Part shown: piece by piece, positions 7,592 to 14,661 of the stretch
Numbering within the stretch: position 1 is the stretch's first letter
Layout: every line of letters starts with the position of its first letter
DNA from: an uncultured Mycoplasmatota bacterium
GTDB lineage: Bacteria > Bacillota_I > Bacilli_A > RF39 > UBA660
NCBI GenBank assembly: GCA_900554615.1
Contig: USIB01000002.1
Span: 1 to 44,557 of the forward strand
Length of the DNA stretch: 44,557 bases
Direction: 5' to 3'
The notes under the pieces: generated by a model
The model's database searches: none
Told to the model about the DNA's origin: nothing
The model's input: the letters and a program-made list of their open reading frames with translations, nothing else
Translations under genes and position numbers: made by a program

Positions 7592-7765
7592 ATGAAAAGA
7601 TACGAAATTAGAGGTAAGCAGGTAATGTTAGATTGTGATGTAGTATTTCTTTTTGATTATCAAACTAAAAAATCAAATAGAAATGTAAAAAATAGTATTG
7701 AAAGGTTTCCTGAAAATTATTGCTTTAGGCTAAATGAATAAGAATATGAATTCTTGAGGTGAAAA
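7592..7765 (+). pseudogene. ORF6N-domain gene, N-terminal remnant
   Basis: An open frame from the ATG at 7592 reads YEIRGKQVMLDCDVVFLF, then RNVKNSIERFPENYCFRLNE, then a stop (7739). Past the stop it still reads EYEFLR. This is the start of an ORF6N DNA-binding domain (phage antirepressor-like); the family pattern is IRGxxVMLDxDLAxLY, then RNxxRFPxDFxFxLT, then EEWEFLR. In-frame stops after residue 49 and near 7765 break it. The matching C-terminal remnant is at 8913-8993 on the same strand, with the Abi module in between. Confidence 0.75.
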
Positions 7766-7786
7766 AATTGCACTTCAAGTAACAAC

Positions 7787-7822
7787 AAAAAAAGTCCATA
7801 CATTTCTGTATGAAACTTTTTT
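7787..7822 (-). terminator. Terminator of the Abi transcript
   Basis: On the minus strand, AAAAAAGTT-T-CATAC paired with GTATG-G-ACTTTTTTT. It lies directly after the 3' flanking hairpin repeat (7824-7862), so the repeat is the last element of the transcript. Confidence 0.75.
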
Positions 7823-7823
7823 G

Positions 7824-7862
7824 ACGACTCACGACTTCAAAAGTTTCCTGAGTACTAATCAA
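7824..7862 (-). ncRNA. Abi-flanking hairpin repeat, downstream copy
   Basis: A 39-bp direct repeat of 8782-8820 with a few mismatches. On the minus strand it forms ACTCAGG-loop-CGTGAGT with one mismatch in the stem and a conserved AAACTTTTGAAG loop. It lies between the abi stop (7886) and the terminator (7787-7822). Abi_2/AbiF genes are known to be accompanied by a structured RNA (the abiF RNA motif); assignment of this repeat to that motif is inference. Confidence 0.55.
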
Positions 7863-7885
7863 TATTATTATATACTTTTTTAATT

Positions 7886-8758
7886 TTAATTATTCCTATA
7901 AAATCCCATTAAATGTAAAATAATATCTATATTTACTGATTTTATTTTAATTTCTAATTTATTTATTTCCATATCTATTAATTTTTTTAATTCTAAACTT
8001 TTTTCTTCATCTAATAAAACTTGCATAGATTTCATAATCATATATAAATTTGTTGAATTATTTTTATTTATATAATTCTTATCAATATCTTTAAATGTTA
8101 ATAAAAATTTGCTATGAAACGAAAATAATCTATCATTATGAGCACATATATTTCTAATCATTGTCATATTCTTCATAATTTGTTTTAGTAATTTATCAGA
8201 TATTTTAAATTCTTTGCTTATCATTTGTCTATCTGATTGCTTTAGCATAGTATATAATCTACTTAATTCACCAAGTGTTAATATTTTTGTTAATACAAAT
8301 GGCGGAACAAACCCATATTCATTAATATAATGAGTCAATGCTTCATGTTTACCATTTTGTTTTTCTATTTCTTCTTTTATTTTTTCTATTGACTCCTCAA
8401 TAATAGAATTATTAACACTATTATCAAAGTTATCTACCACTAAATAATTTTGTATACCATACTTTTCTGATATAGTTTCTGCTAATAGAGATTTAATAAT
8501 AGTTTCAATATCAAGAATATATTTTAAAAATATAAATCTAATATTTTTATCAAATTCATATAAAGCATATATTTCATCAAAGGATACATTCTTTTTATAA
8601 TTATTATCAACAGTCTTAAAAACATCTTTATAACTATTTATAATTGAATAATAAGAATATTTTTTAATTTTATTTATTGTATCTTCTTTATTAGAAATAA
8701 TTACCCCTTTAGTAATCAAATATTCCACTAATTCATTTGGATTTTTATATTGTTTCAA
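7886..8758 (-). CDS. Abi_2 (AbiD/AbiF-type) abortive infection protein
   Basis: 290 aa from a TTG at 8758 that has AAGGAAG eight bases upstream; the GTG at 8767 is too close to that site. It starts KQYKNPNELVEYLITKGV, the usual Abi_2 entry, and holds a HEPN-type RNICAHNDRLFSF motif (Arg-x4-His) near residue 208, the likely RNase active site. The family protects against phage by shutting down the host cell. The gene is bracketed by two near-identical hairpin repeats, which suggests an RNA-controlled toxin. It is AT-richer than its neighbours and inserted in an ORF6N gene, so recent transfer is likely. Confidence 0.85.
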   Translation of the reverse strand: MKQYKNPNELVEYLITKGVIISNKEDTINKIKKYSYYSIINSYKDVFKTVDNNYKKNVSFDEIYALYEFDKNIRFIFLKYILDIETIIKSLLAETISEKYGIQNYLVVDNFDNSVNNSIIEESIEKIKEEIEKQNGKHEALTHYINEYGFVPPFVLTKILTLGELSRLYTMLKQSDRQMISKEFKISDKLLKQIMKNMTMIRNICAHNDRLFSFHSKFLLTFKDIDKNYINKNNSTNLYMIMKSMQVLLDEEKSLELKKLIDMEINKLEIKIKSVNIDIILHLMGFYRNN

Positions 8759-8781
8759 GATTATCACTTCCTTAAAATAAA

Positions 8782-8820
8782 ACGACTCAGGGCTTCAAAA
8801 GTTTCCTGAGTACCAATCGA
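8782..8820 (-). ncRNA. Abi-flanking hairpin repeat, upstream copy
   Basis: On the minus strand, ACTCAGG-AAACTTTTGAAGC-CCTGAGT, a perfect 7-bp stem with the same loop as the downstream copy, in the 5' leader 24 bases before the start codon. It probably belongs to the abiF-type RNA element. Since the copies share loop sequence and not only the stem, an RNA- or protein-binding role is likely. Confidence 0.6.
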
Positions 8821-8912
8821 CATAAATATACCATATTTACTATCAATAGTCAATACTTTTGGCTTAATTTTTTAAACATGGTATATCAACTAATTTATAT
8901 TTAATTTTTTTT

Positions 8913-8993
8913 AAAGATTTAGGTAATAAATGTTTTGCTATTACTAAGATAGTAGAGGATAATATATTAAAAGAATTATTAGATAAACTTTAA
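8913..8993 (+). pseudogene. ORF6N-domain gene, C-terminal remnant
   Basis: 26 codons read KDLGNKCFAITKIVEDNILK then ELLDKL and stop. ORF6N proteins end in a block of the form 'SLKDLGKKCFAISRIED..LL..L', so this is the tail of the gene whose head is at 7592. The middle (about 90-100 codons) is missing and the Abi module is in its place. It has no start codon or ribosome site of its own. Confidence 0.7.
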
Positions 8994-9000
8994 AAATATT

Positions 9001-9065
9001 ATGATGAAGACTAGAATAGGCTTCATCATACCACGGAAGACTTATTTTATATAAGGCTGAAGGGG
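9001..9065 (+). repeat. Paired-hairpin repeat, copy 2
   Basis: Hairpin 9001-9029 is ATGATGAAG-A-CTA with TAG-G-CTTCATCAT. Hairpin 9031-9065 is closed by CCAC/GGGG, with AG-A-CTTAT against ATAAG-G-CT. The link ACCACG is shared with copies 1 and 6. It abuts the 3' end of the minus-strand PBP gene (stop at 9087). Confidence 0.75.
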
Positions 9066-9086
9066 CAAAAGAAAAAAAGAGCATTA

Positions 9087-11204
9087 TTACTCTTTATTTA
9101 AATCAAAAAACTTATTTACTACTTTAGCAGATATTCTTTTTGTAACAGCGGACTGACTAGAGTTTGGTACACTTACATCAGGAGAAACTACTACGATACT
9201 CATCTTAGGATTTTCACTAGGTGAATAGCCGACAAATGATGAAGTTATTGTCTCAGTATCTACTTTTCCATCTTCATTTGTATCAATAAAACTTTGACTT
9301 GTTCCTGTTTTTCCTGCTGATAAAGTATAATTTCCCATATATCCATATCCTAGTCCATATTGTACTACACTACTAAAGCCTTCTCTTACTCTATTTATGT
9401 ATTTTTCTTCTACTGACAGACTACTTATTACTTTTGTTTCTGCCTTATATGTTAATGAGCCTAACTTATCCCCTGTCTCACTTGCATTATATACTTCTTT
9501 TAATAAGTATGGCTTTAATCTCTTTCCACCATTGGCTATGGTATTTATATATTGTGATAATTGTATTGGTGTATATGTATCATACTGACCTATTGAGAAG
9601 TCTAATAAATGTCCTGGTAGTTTACTTGTTCCCATGTATCCTAAACTTTCTACAGGAAGGTCTATTCCTGTTTTTATTCCAAGTCCAAACTCAGCATACA
9701 TATCTCTATATTTTTTAAAGGCATTGCTATCTAAAGATAGACTTTTATTGTACTCATATGTTCCTTTACCTACTTTGATAGCTATCTTATATTGATATAC
9801 ATTTGATGAATATGCTAAAGCATATATGTCGTCGATATCTCCCATTGTTCTCCATGAACATTTCTCTGGTGTATCTTTTATCTTCAGACATTCATCATAT
9901 ATATGACTTCCTATATCAATAGCACCATATTTATACCCTACCATCATTGAGGCTCCTTTTACTACTGAGCCTGGTGTTACGGGAAGGGTTACGATTCCTG
10001 GAGTATAGTCTACAATATACTTTGAGCCATCTTTTTCTAATACTTGCTTTCCGCTCATTGCTAGTATCTCTCCTGTATTTGGGTCCGCTACTACGGCAAA
10101 AGAACGGTTGTAGTAGTCTGTTCCAGCTTCGCCTTTGGCATTATATACTTCTTCGGATAGTACTTCTTCTAGGTACTTTTGAAGATTTATATCTATTGTT
10201 AGGACTATATCGCTTCCTCTTTTTCCTTCACTTACTAATTCATAACTATTATCTGATAATAGTCTATACTTGGCTTTTGTTCCTTTTAGATAGTCTTCAT
10301 ATTGATATTCTAAATATGATATTCCTACTCTATCATCTAGGGAGTATCCTTTCTTTAAATAGACTTCTGCTAGTTCTGATGGTATTCCTTGACTATTTGA
10401 TGAGACACTTCCTAATATACTCTTGAATGTATCTCCATATGGATATACTCTTTCCCAATCTAACTTGGTATTAAAGCCTTTTAGGTTATCTATATTTTCA
10501 CTTATATAAGCATATTCTTCTTCAGTTACTTCTTTATTTTTTATTACTTTTTCGGCATATGAGTAACCTCTATTCATTAAGTAATAGATGTATGCGGCTT
10601 TTTTATCTCTCTCGGTATATTCTTTTATTTCTTCTTCTAGTCTTTCATAGATAAGTTTTTCTATATCTTTATCACTTAGTTTTCTCTTTTTGTATTGGTC
10701 CCACTCTTCTTCGGTTATCTTGCCCTGACATTCTTTATAATGGCCTTTGTAATAGAAGGTCTTTAGTCTATCGGTAGTAACACGAGAATAGTCTATATCT
10801 ATATTGTCTCCTACTACATAGGCTAATTCTATTTCTTCTTTTGCTGTTATATTCTTTTCTTTTTTATAATATATTGTCTTTACGGCTTCGTTGTCGACTA
10901 GTAGATTATAATTTCTATCATATATTCTTCCTCTTGGTACACTTGATGATTCTACTGTTTTTTCAGTAGACATTGCTAACTTTTCTTTATAGTAGTCTTC
11001 TTTTATTACTTGAAGATAGAATACTCTTCCTAATATTATGATATATAGTATTATTACTACTATGAAAAGGATACTATATCTTTTATCTACTATTTCGATT
11101 AATGTTCTTTTGTCTTCTTTTTTGGTTTTGTTTATTGGTTTATTTTTCTTCTTTATTTCTTTTGTATATTTCTTTTTATTTGGTTTATTTATCTTTCTTT
11201 TCAC
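9087..11204 (-). CDS. Class B penicillin-binding protein (transpeptidase)
   Basis: 705 aa from a GTG at 11204 preceded by AGAGGG; upstream in-frame ATGs have no ribosome site, and a TATAAT-like -10 lies there. It has a Lys-rich cytoplasmic tail, one membrane helix at about 45-67 (YSILFIVVIILYIIILGRVF), the PBP dimerisation domain with PRGRIYDRN, and a transpeptidase domain with SVVK (catalytic Ser), SSN and KTGTS. It crosslinks peptidoglycan outside the membrane; PBP2/SpoVD/FtsI-like. Insertions between 120 and 260 are longer than usual. It is monocistronic, divergent from the DUF2624-like gene. The elongation versus division role cannot be told from sequence. Confidence 0.9.
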   Translation of the reverse strand: MKRKINKPNKKKYTKEIKKKNKPINKTKKEDKRTLIEIVDKRYSILFIVVIILYIIILGRVFYLQVIKEDYYKEKLAMSTEKTVESSSVPRGRIYDRNYNLLVDNEAVKTIYYKKEKNITAKEEIELAYVVGDNIDIDYSRVTTDRLKTFYYKGHYKECQGKITEEEWDQYKKRKLSDKDIEKLIYERLEEEIKEYTERDKKAAYIYYLMNRGYSYAEKVIKNKEVTEEEYAYISENIDNLKGFNTKLDWERVYPYGDTFKSILGSVSSNSQGIPSELAEVYLKKGYSLDDRVGISYLEYQYEDYLKGTKAKYRLLSDNSYELVSEGKRGSDIVLTIDINLQKYLEEVLSEEVYNAKGEAGTDYYNRSFAVVADPNTGEILAMSGKQVLEKDGSKYIVDYTPGIVTLPVTPGSVVKGASMMVGYKYGAIDIGSHIYDECLKIKDTPEKCSWRTMGDIDDIYALAYSSNVYQYKIAIKVGKGTYEYNKSLSLDSNAFKKYRDMYAEFGLGIKTGIDLPVESLGYMGTSKLPGHLLDFSIGQYDTYTPIQLSQYINTIANGGKRLKPYLLKEVYNASETGDKLGSLTYKAETKVISSLSVEEKYINRVREGFSSVVQYGLGYGYMGNYTLSAGKTGTSQSFIDTNEDGKVDTETITSSFVGYSPSENPKMSIVVVSPDVSVPNSSQSAVTKRISAKVVNKFFDLNKE

Positions 11205-11274
11205 TAATATCCCTCTATTCATTATTATTATATCATATTTATTATAATTATACATATAGTTAAGTGGGTGATTT

Positions 11275-11556
11275 ATGAATATTTATTTTATTGGTGAATA
11301 TGTAAATAGACTTAGGAGAAGTGATATTGTTTATTATGCTGAAAAACAGGGTATTTATTTAGATAAAGATGAAGTTGATATTATCTTTGACTATATTAAG
11401 AATGACTATAAGACTATTATCTATGGTAATCCTAAGGATATTCTAGAAGAGATTAAGTTTAAGGTTAAACCTCTTACTTATAATAAGATTGAGAATCTAT
11501 ATATTAAGTTTAAGGATAGAATTGATACATTTACTAAGAATATAAGAGAAAGTTAG
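11275..11556 (+). CDS. DUF2624 (YqfT)-like small protein
   Basis: 93 aa, all helical, charged, with no signal or membrane segment. Residues such as RLRRSDIVYYAEKQGI, DIIFDYIKNDY and NPKDILEEIK fit the DUF2624 family, whose B. subtilis member YqfT lies beside nfo (yqfS); here too the next gene is nfo, convergent. The start has AAGTGGGTGA six bases upstream. The function is unknown. The family call rests on weak sequence similarity plus conserved neighbourhood. Confidence 0.6.
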   Translation: MNIYFIGEYVNRLRRSDIVYYAEKQGIYLDKDEVDIIFDYIKNDYKTIIYGNPKDILEEIKFKVKPLTYNKIENLYIKFKDRIDTFTKNIRES

Positions 11557-11619
11557 TTAGTGGCTTCCTCTTATTTTTTATATTTCTAAACTATTATTCT
11601 ACTATTATCTTCTGATATG

Positions 11620-12519
11620 TCAATTATTTCTTATTTTATTTATTAATTCTTTATCAAACTCTTTATTTTTTATCATTTCTATTTCATATTTATATGGTGG
11701 ATATATCTTTTCTTTAGAATTATCTTCTTTTGTTACATATGGGGTTTCTAGTATTTTTGGTACTTCTTCTAATCTTTTATTATAAATAATATTAATTAAA
11801 TTATCAAAGCCTATTGTTCCAAATCCGATATTCTCATGTCTATCTTTATGGCTATTTATATTGTTTTTACTATCATTTATATGTATACATTTTATTTTAT
11901 TTACTCCTACTAAGTTATCAAATGTATCTAATAGTTTATTAAAATCTACTAAGTCATATCCTGCGTCATTTAAATGACAGGTATCTAGACAAACTCCTAT
12001 TTTATCTTGATATTTTACTTTATCTATTATTTGTTTTAATTCTTCAAATGTCTTTCCTACTTCATTTCCTTTTCCTGCCATTGTTTCAAGTAAAATTGTT
12101 ACATCATAATCGTTATCTAGTATTAGATTTAAACCTTTACTTATATTACTTATAGCGTCTTCTCTTGTTGTATTGACTGCAGATCCTGGGTGTAATACTA
12201 GATATTTTACTCCTAATGTATGACATCTTTCTACTTCATTTATTAGAAATGATACAGAGAAATCAAAGTTATTAAAATTGGCTAAGTTTACTATATATGG
12301 TGCATGTACTATTACTTTTTCTAAGTCGATATTATTTTCTTTCATTAATTTATATGCTTCCATAGTAAGAGCATCTTCTATTTGTCCTCTATTTGTGTTT
12401 TGTGGGGCTCCTGTATAGAACATAAATGTATTTGCATTATAACTAAGTGCTTCTTTTACACTCCCAAGTAATTGGGTATCATTCTTATATGATACATGGC
12501 TTCCTATTATTAATTTCAT
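11620..12519 (-). CDS. nfo: Endonuclease IV (AP endonuclease)
   Basis: 299 aa from the ATG at 12519 (MKLIIGSHVSY, the usual start), with AAGGAAG upstream; a GTG at 12531 is too near that site. The three-zinc TIM-barrel motifs are present: GSHVS, HAPYIVNLAN, LVLHPGSAV, LLETMAGKGNEVG, CLDTCHLNDAGYD, HINDSKN and the HKDRHENIGFGTIG block, with a final ETPY Glu. It nicks DNA 5' to abasic sites in base-excision repair. It is a single gene with a -10-like TATAGTATAAT upstream; a paired-hairpin repeat lies further upstream (12588-12652). Confidence 0.96.
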   Translation of the reverse strand: MKLIIGSHVSYKNDTQLLGSVKEALSYNANTFMFYTGAPQNTNRGQIEDALTMEAYKLMKENNIDLEKVIVHAPYIVNLANFNNFDFSVSFLINEVERCHTLGVKYLVLHPGSAVNTTREDAISNISKGLNLILDNDYDVTILLETMAGKGNEVGKTFEELKQIIDKVKYQDKIGVCLDTCHLNDAGYDLVDFNKLLDTFDNLVGVNKIKCIHINDSKNNINSHKDRHENIGFGTIGFDNLINIIYNKRLEEVPKILETPYVTKEDNSKEKIYPPYKYEIEMIKNKEFDKELINKIRNN

Positions 12520-12587
12520 ATTATTTATCACTTCCTTATATATTTATTATACTATATTTTATTTTAAATATAAAGTATTTTATTTAT

Positions 12588-12652
12588 CACTCTAAGCCTT
12601 AATGTCTTAGAGTGTTAGTTTAAGCCAATATATTTTTATTGTCTTAAACTAA
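12588..12652 (-). repeat. Paired-hairpin repeat, copy 3
   Basis: On the minus strand, TTAGTTTAAG-A-CAATA with TATTG-G-CTTAAACTAA (12615-12652), then CACTCTAAG-A-C with G-G-CTTAGAGTG (12588-12614), with no gap. It carries the same A.G mismatch. It lies upstream of the nfo promoter and downstream of the pilin terminator. Confidence 0.75.
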
Positions 12653-12712
12653 TATATCAGCCATATCTACTTTATAGAAGCATATACTATATACTAAAAT
12701 TGAGTATAATAA

Positions 12713-12732
12713 AAAGAGGATTACTCCTCTTT
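12713..12732 (-). terminator. Terminator of the prepilin gene
   Basis: AAAGAGG-loop-CCTCTTT followed on the minus strand by TTATTATA. Confidence 0.75.
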
Positions 12733-12764
12733 AGTATTTGTTATTTAGATATATCTTTTTAAGA

Positions 12765-13325
12765 TTAAGATGCTGATATAGCAGCTCTATCACCGTTTGA
12801 CGCAGTGCTTATTGCATAAACAGTGTATCCAGATACTTGGAACTTACCGCCATTCTTAGAAACTAGAATAACCTCTGCTCCACCAGTACCACTATTTTTT
12901 AATCTAATTGCAGAACAATCTGTTTTTTTAATAGTGTATTTACCATCTTGACCTACTGTTGGTACAGTAGTAGCATTAGCAGTTCCGTCAAAACCCGTAG
13001 CAAGAGCAACATCTGTTTCTTTTAATTCTAAAACATCAGCAAGTGATTTTGTATTATCTGTAGTTTTAATACTATTTATACATTTCCAAGTTCCATCTGC
13101 TGGTGCAACTGCTCCATTTAATACACCTGGACTAAGCAATTCTTGTGCAGCTGCTGTATTATAACTATTTGCAGCCTCTCCTGCTAAGTTCCAGATACTT
13201 TGTACTCTAGCATCTGCTATTGTTTTGATAATTGTAGGTACTGTTACTACAACAATAATTGCAAGTATTACGATAACTGCAAGTAATTCTATTAAAGTAA
13301 AACCTTTCTTATTTAATTTTTTCAT
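12765..13325 (-). CDS. Type IV prepilin-like protein
   Basis: 186 aa from the ATG at 13325 (GGAGGAAGA upstream). The prepilin motif is KKGFTLIELL with Glu at +5 and a hydrophobic helix (LAVIVILAIIVVVTVPTII), to be cut by a PilD/ComC peptidase between Gly and Phe. The C-terminal part is Ala/Thr/Gly-rich with two Cys (WKC.., KTDC..) that could form the pilin disulfide. Its DNA is richer in G/C and in preferred codons than its neighbours, suggesting high expression. No pilus motor, assembly or peptidase genes are nearby, so it is a lone pilin or a competence/pseudopilin gene. Confidence 0.88.
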   Translation of the reverse strand: MKKLNKKGFTLIELLAVIVILAIIVVVTVPTIIKTIADARVQSIWNLAGEAANSYNTAAAQELLSPGVLNGAVAPADGTWKCINSIKTTDNTKSLADVLELKETDVALATGFDGTANATTVPTVGQDGKYTIKKTDCSAIRLKNSGTGGAEVILVSKNGGKFQVSGYTVYAISTASNGDRAAISAS

Positions 13326-13376
13326 TTTCTTTCTTCCTCCTCTATTCATAAGATAATATTATCATAAAATTACTTA

Positions 13377-13931
13377 TTAGTCAATTACTTTACAATAAAT
13401 ATTTACATATTTATCACTATATTTTTTTGTCTTTATTAATTTTAAATTGTTATAAGTATCAGATAATTTATCTAAACTATATTCTATAACTAATAATCCA
13501 TTATCATATAATAAATCATATTTACTTATAAGTTCTATTACTTCATTTGCTACTTTCATTTTATAGGGGGCGTCTACTAGAATTATATTAAACTTTATAT
13601 TATTATCTTTAAAGTATTTTAATGAATCTTTATAATCTTTATTTATTACTATACTTTTATCTTTTATATTTAAATTATCTATATTTTTATTTAGATATTT
13701 TAGTATTTCTTTTCCATTATCTACAAAATAACATTTATCTGCTCCCATAGATATTGCTTCTATTCCAAGACTTCCTGTACCTGAAAATAAATCTAATGCA
13801 GTAGAAGACTCTATATAGTTTTGGATACTTGCAAACATTGATTCTTTTACTCTATCCATTGTAGGCCTAGTACCTGGTGTATTATAGCCTAGTATATTTC
13901 TACCTTTTAAATAACCACTTATTACTCTCAT
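13377..13931 (-). CDS. rsmD: 16S rRNA (guanine966-N2)-methyltransferase RsmD
   Basis: 184 aa. The N-terminal MRVISGYLKGRNI and TRPTMDRVKESMFASI are diagnostic. The SAM motif is ALDLFSGTGSLGIEAISMGA. The catalytic motif reads VDAPYK where the family has (D/N)PPY/F, so one Pro is Ala. It would methylate G966 of 16S rRNA in the small subunit. Its ATG overlaps the end of the YlbF-like gene (ATGA), and the order smpB, ylbF-like, rsmD forms one unit. The ylbF-rsmD neighbourhood is also seen in B. subtilis (ylbF-ylbG-ylbH). Confidence 0.92.
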   Translation of the reverse strand: MRVISGYLKGRNILGYNTPGTRPTMDRVKESMFASIQNYIESSTALDLFSGTGSLGIEAISMGADKCYFVDNGKEILKYLNKNIDNLNIKDKSIVINKDYKDSLKYFKDNNIKFNIILVDAPYKMKVANEVIELISKYDLLYDNGLLVIEYSLDKLSDTYNNLKLIKTKKYSDKYVNIYCKVID

Positions 13932-14224
13932 TTTTTACAACCTCTTACTTCTGTATACTCTTTATATCTTTTATTTATATCCATAATATAATAAAAGAGT
14001 TTATTATAATATTTCATATATTCTTTATATTCTTCGTAACTATTTATTTTTAATTTAAGAGATATTTTTTCATAATCATCATCTGTTTTATGATACTTCA
14101 TAATAAGTTCTAATAAGGTTTTATTATCTAATACTTTTTGTTTATTATAATCTAGATTTTTTATTAAATCACTATTTTCAAAAGTATTTATTAGTTCCTT
14201 AGTTTTTTCTATTACATTATCCAT
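13928..14224 (-). CDS. YlbF/YmcA-family-like helical protein
   Basis: 98 aa, helical and charged (KELINTFENSDLIKNLDYNK, NKTLLELIMKYHKTDDDYEK). YlbF and YmcA of B. subtilis work with YaaT as a complex that steers RNase Y mRNA processing and promotes sporulation and biofilm formation. This protein is shorter than YlbF (about 150 aa). The assignment rests on the pattern and on its place directly before rsmD. Its ATG overlaps the smpB stop (TAATG), and its own stop overlaps rsmD. Confidence 0.6.
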   Translation of the reverse strand: MDNVIEKTKELINTFENSDLIKNLDYNKQKVLDNKTLLELIMKYHKTDDDYEKISLKLKINSYEEYKEYMKYYNKLFYYIMDINKRYKEYTEVRGCKK

Positions 14225-14661
14225 TATCTATACTTTAAACTCTTTTCCATTTCTCTTTTTATATCTCTTTCTTTTATAGTTTCTTTTTTATTATAATTCT
14301 TTTTACCTTTAGCAAGTCCTAATTGTACTTTTGCTTTATTCTTTACGAAATATATTTTTAATGGTATTATTGTATATCCATCTTTTTCTAGTTTATCTCT
14401 TAGTTTTAGTATTTCTCTTTTATGTAGTAATAATTTTCTTGTTCTATCTTCTTCATGATTAAATATATTTCCTTCTTTATATTGAGAAATATGGGTATTT
14501 AATAAATATATTTCATTATTTCTAATAATAGCATAACTATCTTTAATATTTACTTTTCCTTCTCTTATAGATTTTATTTCTGTACCAGTTAGTACAATAC
14601 CGGCTTCATAAGTATCCTCAATTTCATAGTCATATCTTGCTTTTCTATTTAGTATTTCCAT
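14224..14661 (-). CDS. smpB: SsrA-binding protein SmpB
   Basis: 145 aa from the ATG at 14661 (AAAGGTG upstream); the GTG at 14670 overlaps that site. Motifs are NRKARYDYEIEDTYEAGIVL, TGTEIKSIREGKVNIKDSYA, the HEEDRTRKLLLHKREI region and GLAKGKKNYNKKETIKERD, with a basic tail. It binds tmRNA and brings it to stalled ribosomes. It overlaps the 3' end of the DUF4143 ATPase gene by 17 bp, so that gene now sits upstream where rnr normally would be. No tmRNA gene was seen in the window. Confidence 0.96.
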   Translation of the reverse strand: MEILNRKARYDYEIEDTYEAGIVLTGTEIKSIREGKVNIKDSYAIIRNNEIYLLNTHISQYKEGNIFNHEEDRTRKLLLHKREILKLRDKLEKDGYTIIPLKIYFVKNKAKVQLGLAKGKKNYNKKETIKERDIKREMEKSLKYR

